Below the pieces are notes generated by a model. That model worked only from the letters and a program-made list of their open reading frames with translations, made no database searches and was not told the origin of the DNA. This document shows positions 63,829-64,000 of a DNA stretch of 64,000 nt, one piece after another. Origin of the DNA: Vicinamibacterales bacterium. GTDB lineage: Bacteria > Acidobacteriota > Vicinamibacteria > Vicinamibacterales > SCN-69-37. The first letter of the stretch is position 1, and every line of letters starts with the position of its first letter. A program made the translations under genes and the position numbers. The stretch covers positions 494,368-558,367 of the forward strand of contig JAURFE010000001.1 of the NCBI GenBank assembly GCA_030827135.1, read 5' to 3'.

Positions 63829-64000
63829 GTCCGGTCAAACACGGCCACACACTCGACATGCGGCGTGTTCGGGAACATGTCGAGCGCTTCGAGCGACGAG
63901 AGTCGATATCCGTCGGCCAGCAGACGCTGCGCGTCGCGCGCCAGCGTCGGCACGTCACACGACACATACACGATGCGCGGGGCGCGCCACCGCAGCAGGC
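63825..64000 (-). CDS. RNA (uracil-5)-methyltransferase, C-terminal part (RlmD/TrmA family)
   Basis: The last 58 codons read ...PRIVYVSCDVPTLARDAQRLL...LEALDMFPNTPHVECVAVFDRT. SCD with the catalytic Cys and DMFPNTPHVE are the C-terminal signature of the RumA/TrmA family. The N-terminal part is outside the window. Its stop overlaps the stop of the convergent amidotransferase by 4 bases. Confidence 0.88.
   Translation of the reverse strand, partial: LLRWRAPRIVYVSCDVPTLARDAQRLLADGYRLSSLEALDMFPNTPHVECVAVFDRT

Overview
GC-rich window from a Gram-negative (outer-membrane) bacterium, most likely an Acidobacteriota member of the Vicinamibacteria (subdivision 6) type. The support is an orphan MacB-like permease of the acidobacterial duplicated orphan permease (ADOP) kind at 44.5-46.8 kb, a complete-looking outer-membrane assembly and lipid A gene set, a futalosine-type menaquinone cluster, and dense minus-strand gene packing. 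The phylum is an inference; no rRNA or tRNA gene was seen. Most genes lie on the minus strand, and many neighbours overlap by 1-4 bases (ATGA, GTGA, TAGTG), so translational coupling is common. GTG and TTG starts are frequent.

Minus-strand layout, read in the direction of transcription from high to low coordinates. (1) 60.4-54.9 kb: hypothetical protein, periplasmic TPR protein, SPOR protein, lnt, and prfB with its programmed +1 frameshift. (2) 50.5-47.1 kb: dnaK, dnaJ and hspR behind a consensus sigma-70 promoter. (3) 46.8-41.2 kb: ADOP permease, DnaC-like loader, hemW and two paralogous secreted proteins separated by an intrinsic terminator. (4) 40.4-23.6 kb: acyl-CoA dehydrogenase, a meaB-epimerase fusion, metallo-hydrolase, mtnP, PfkB kinase, small membrane proteins, enoyl-CoA hydratase, ribH, nusB, lysS, lolC/E, lolD, clpC and bamA. 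(5) 23.0 kb to the left edge: ompH/skp, a fabZ-lpxA fusion, lpxI, a Gfo/Idh oxidoreductase, then the menaquinone cluster (an MqnE-like protein without an iron-sulfur motif, mqnA, an MFS exporter, mqnC, mqnX, mqnP/ubiA, ubiX, ubiE/menG), then tonB, miaA, deoB, dgt, yceD, rpmF, plsX, fabG, acpP, fabF, etfB, etfA, a flippase and a glycosyltransferase.

Plus-strand genes form small islands: a putative lipoprotein (23.1 kb), a small beta-barrel protein (40.5 kb), FecR/DUF6600 protein - PBP1A - lasso-B2-like protein (50.8-54.9 kb), and mobA - argS - C26 amidotransferase (60.4-63.8 kb). The right edge cuts the 3' end of an RlmD/TrmA-family methyltransferase.

Functionally the window joins fatty-acid synthesis (plsX, fabG, acpP, fabF, fabZ) to envelope assembly (lipid A, BamA, Skp, Lol, Lnt, PBP1A), acyl-CoA oxidation (etfAB, acyl-CoA dehydrogenase, enoyl-CoA hydratase, epimerase), menaquinone synthesis and heat-shock control.

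The most unusual signal is a set of short degenerate tandem arrays at gene junctions. They are built from 7-10 bp words, the word differs between loci, and at two clear loci the array is followed by its own inverted copy. Stop or start codons of plsX, hspR, the DnaC-like gene and hemW lie inside such arrays, and two arrays are translated in frame. A separate 26-bp hairpin element occurs three times. The other leading candidate is the MqnE paralogue that has lost the radical-SAM cysteines but is kept inside the menaquinone operon.
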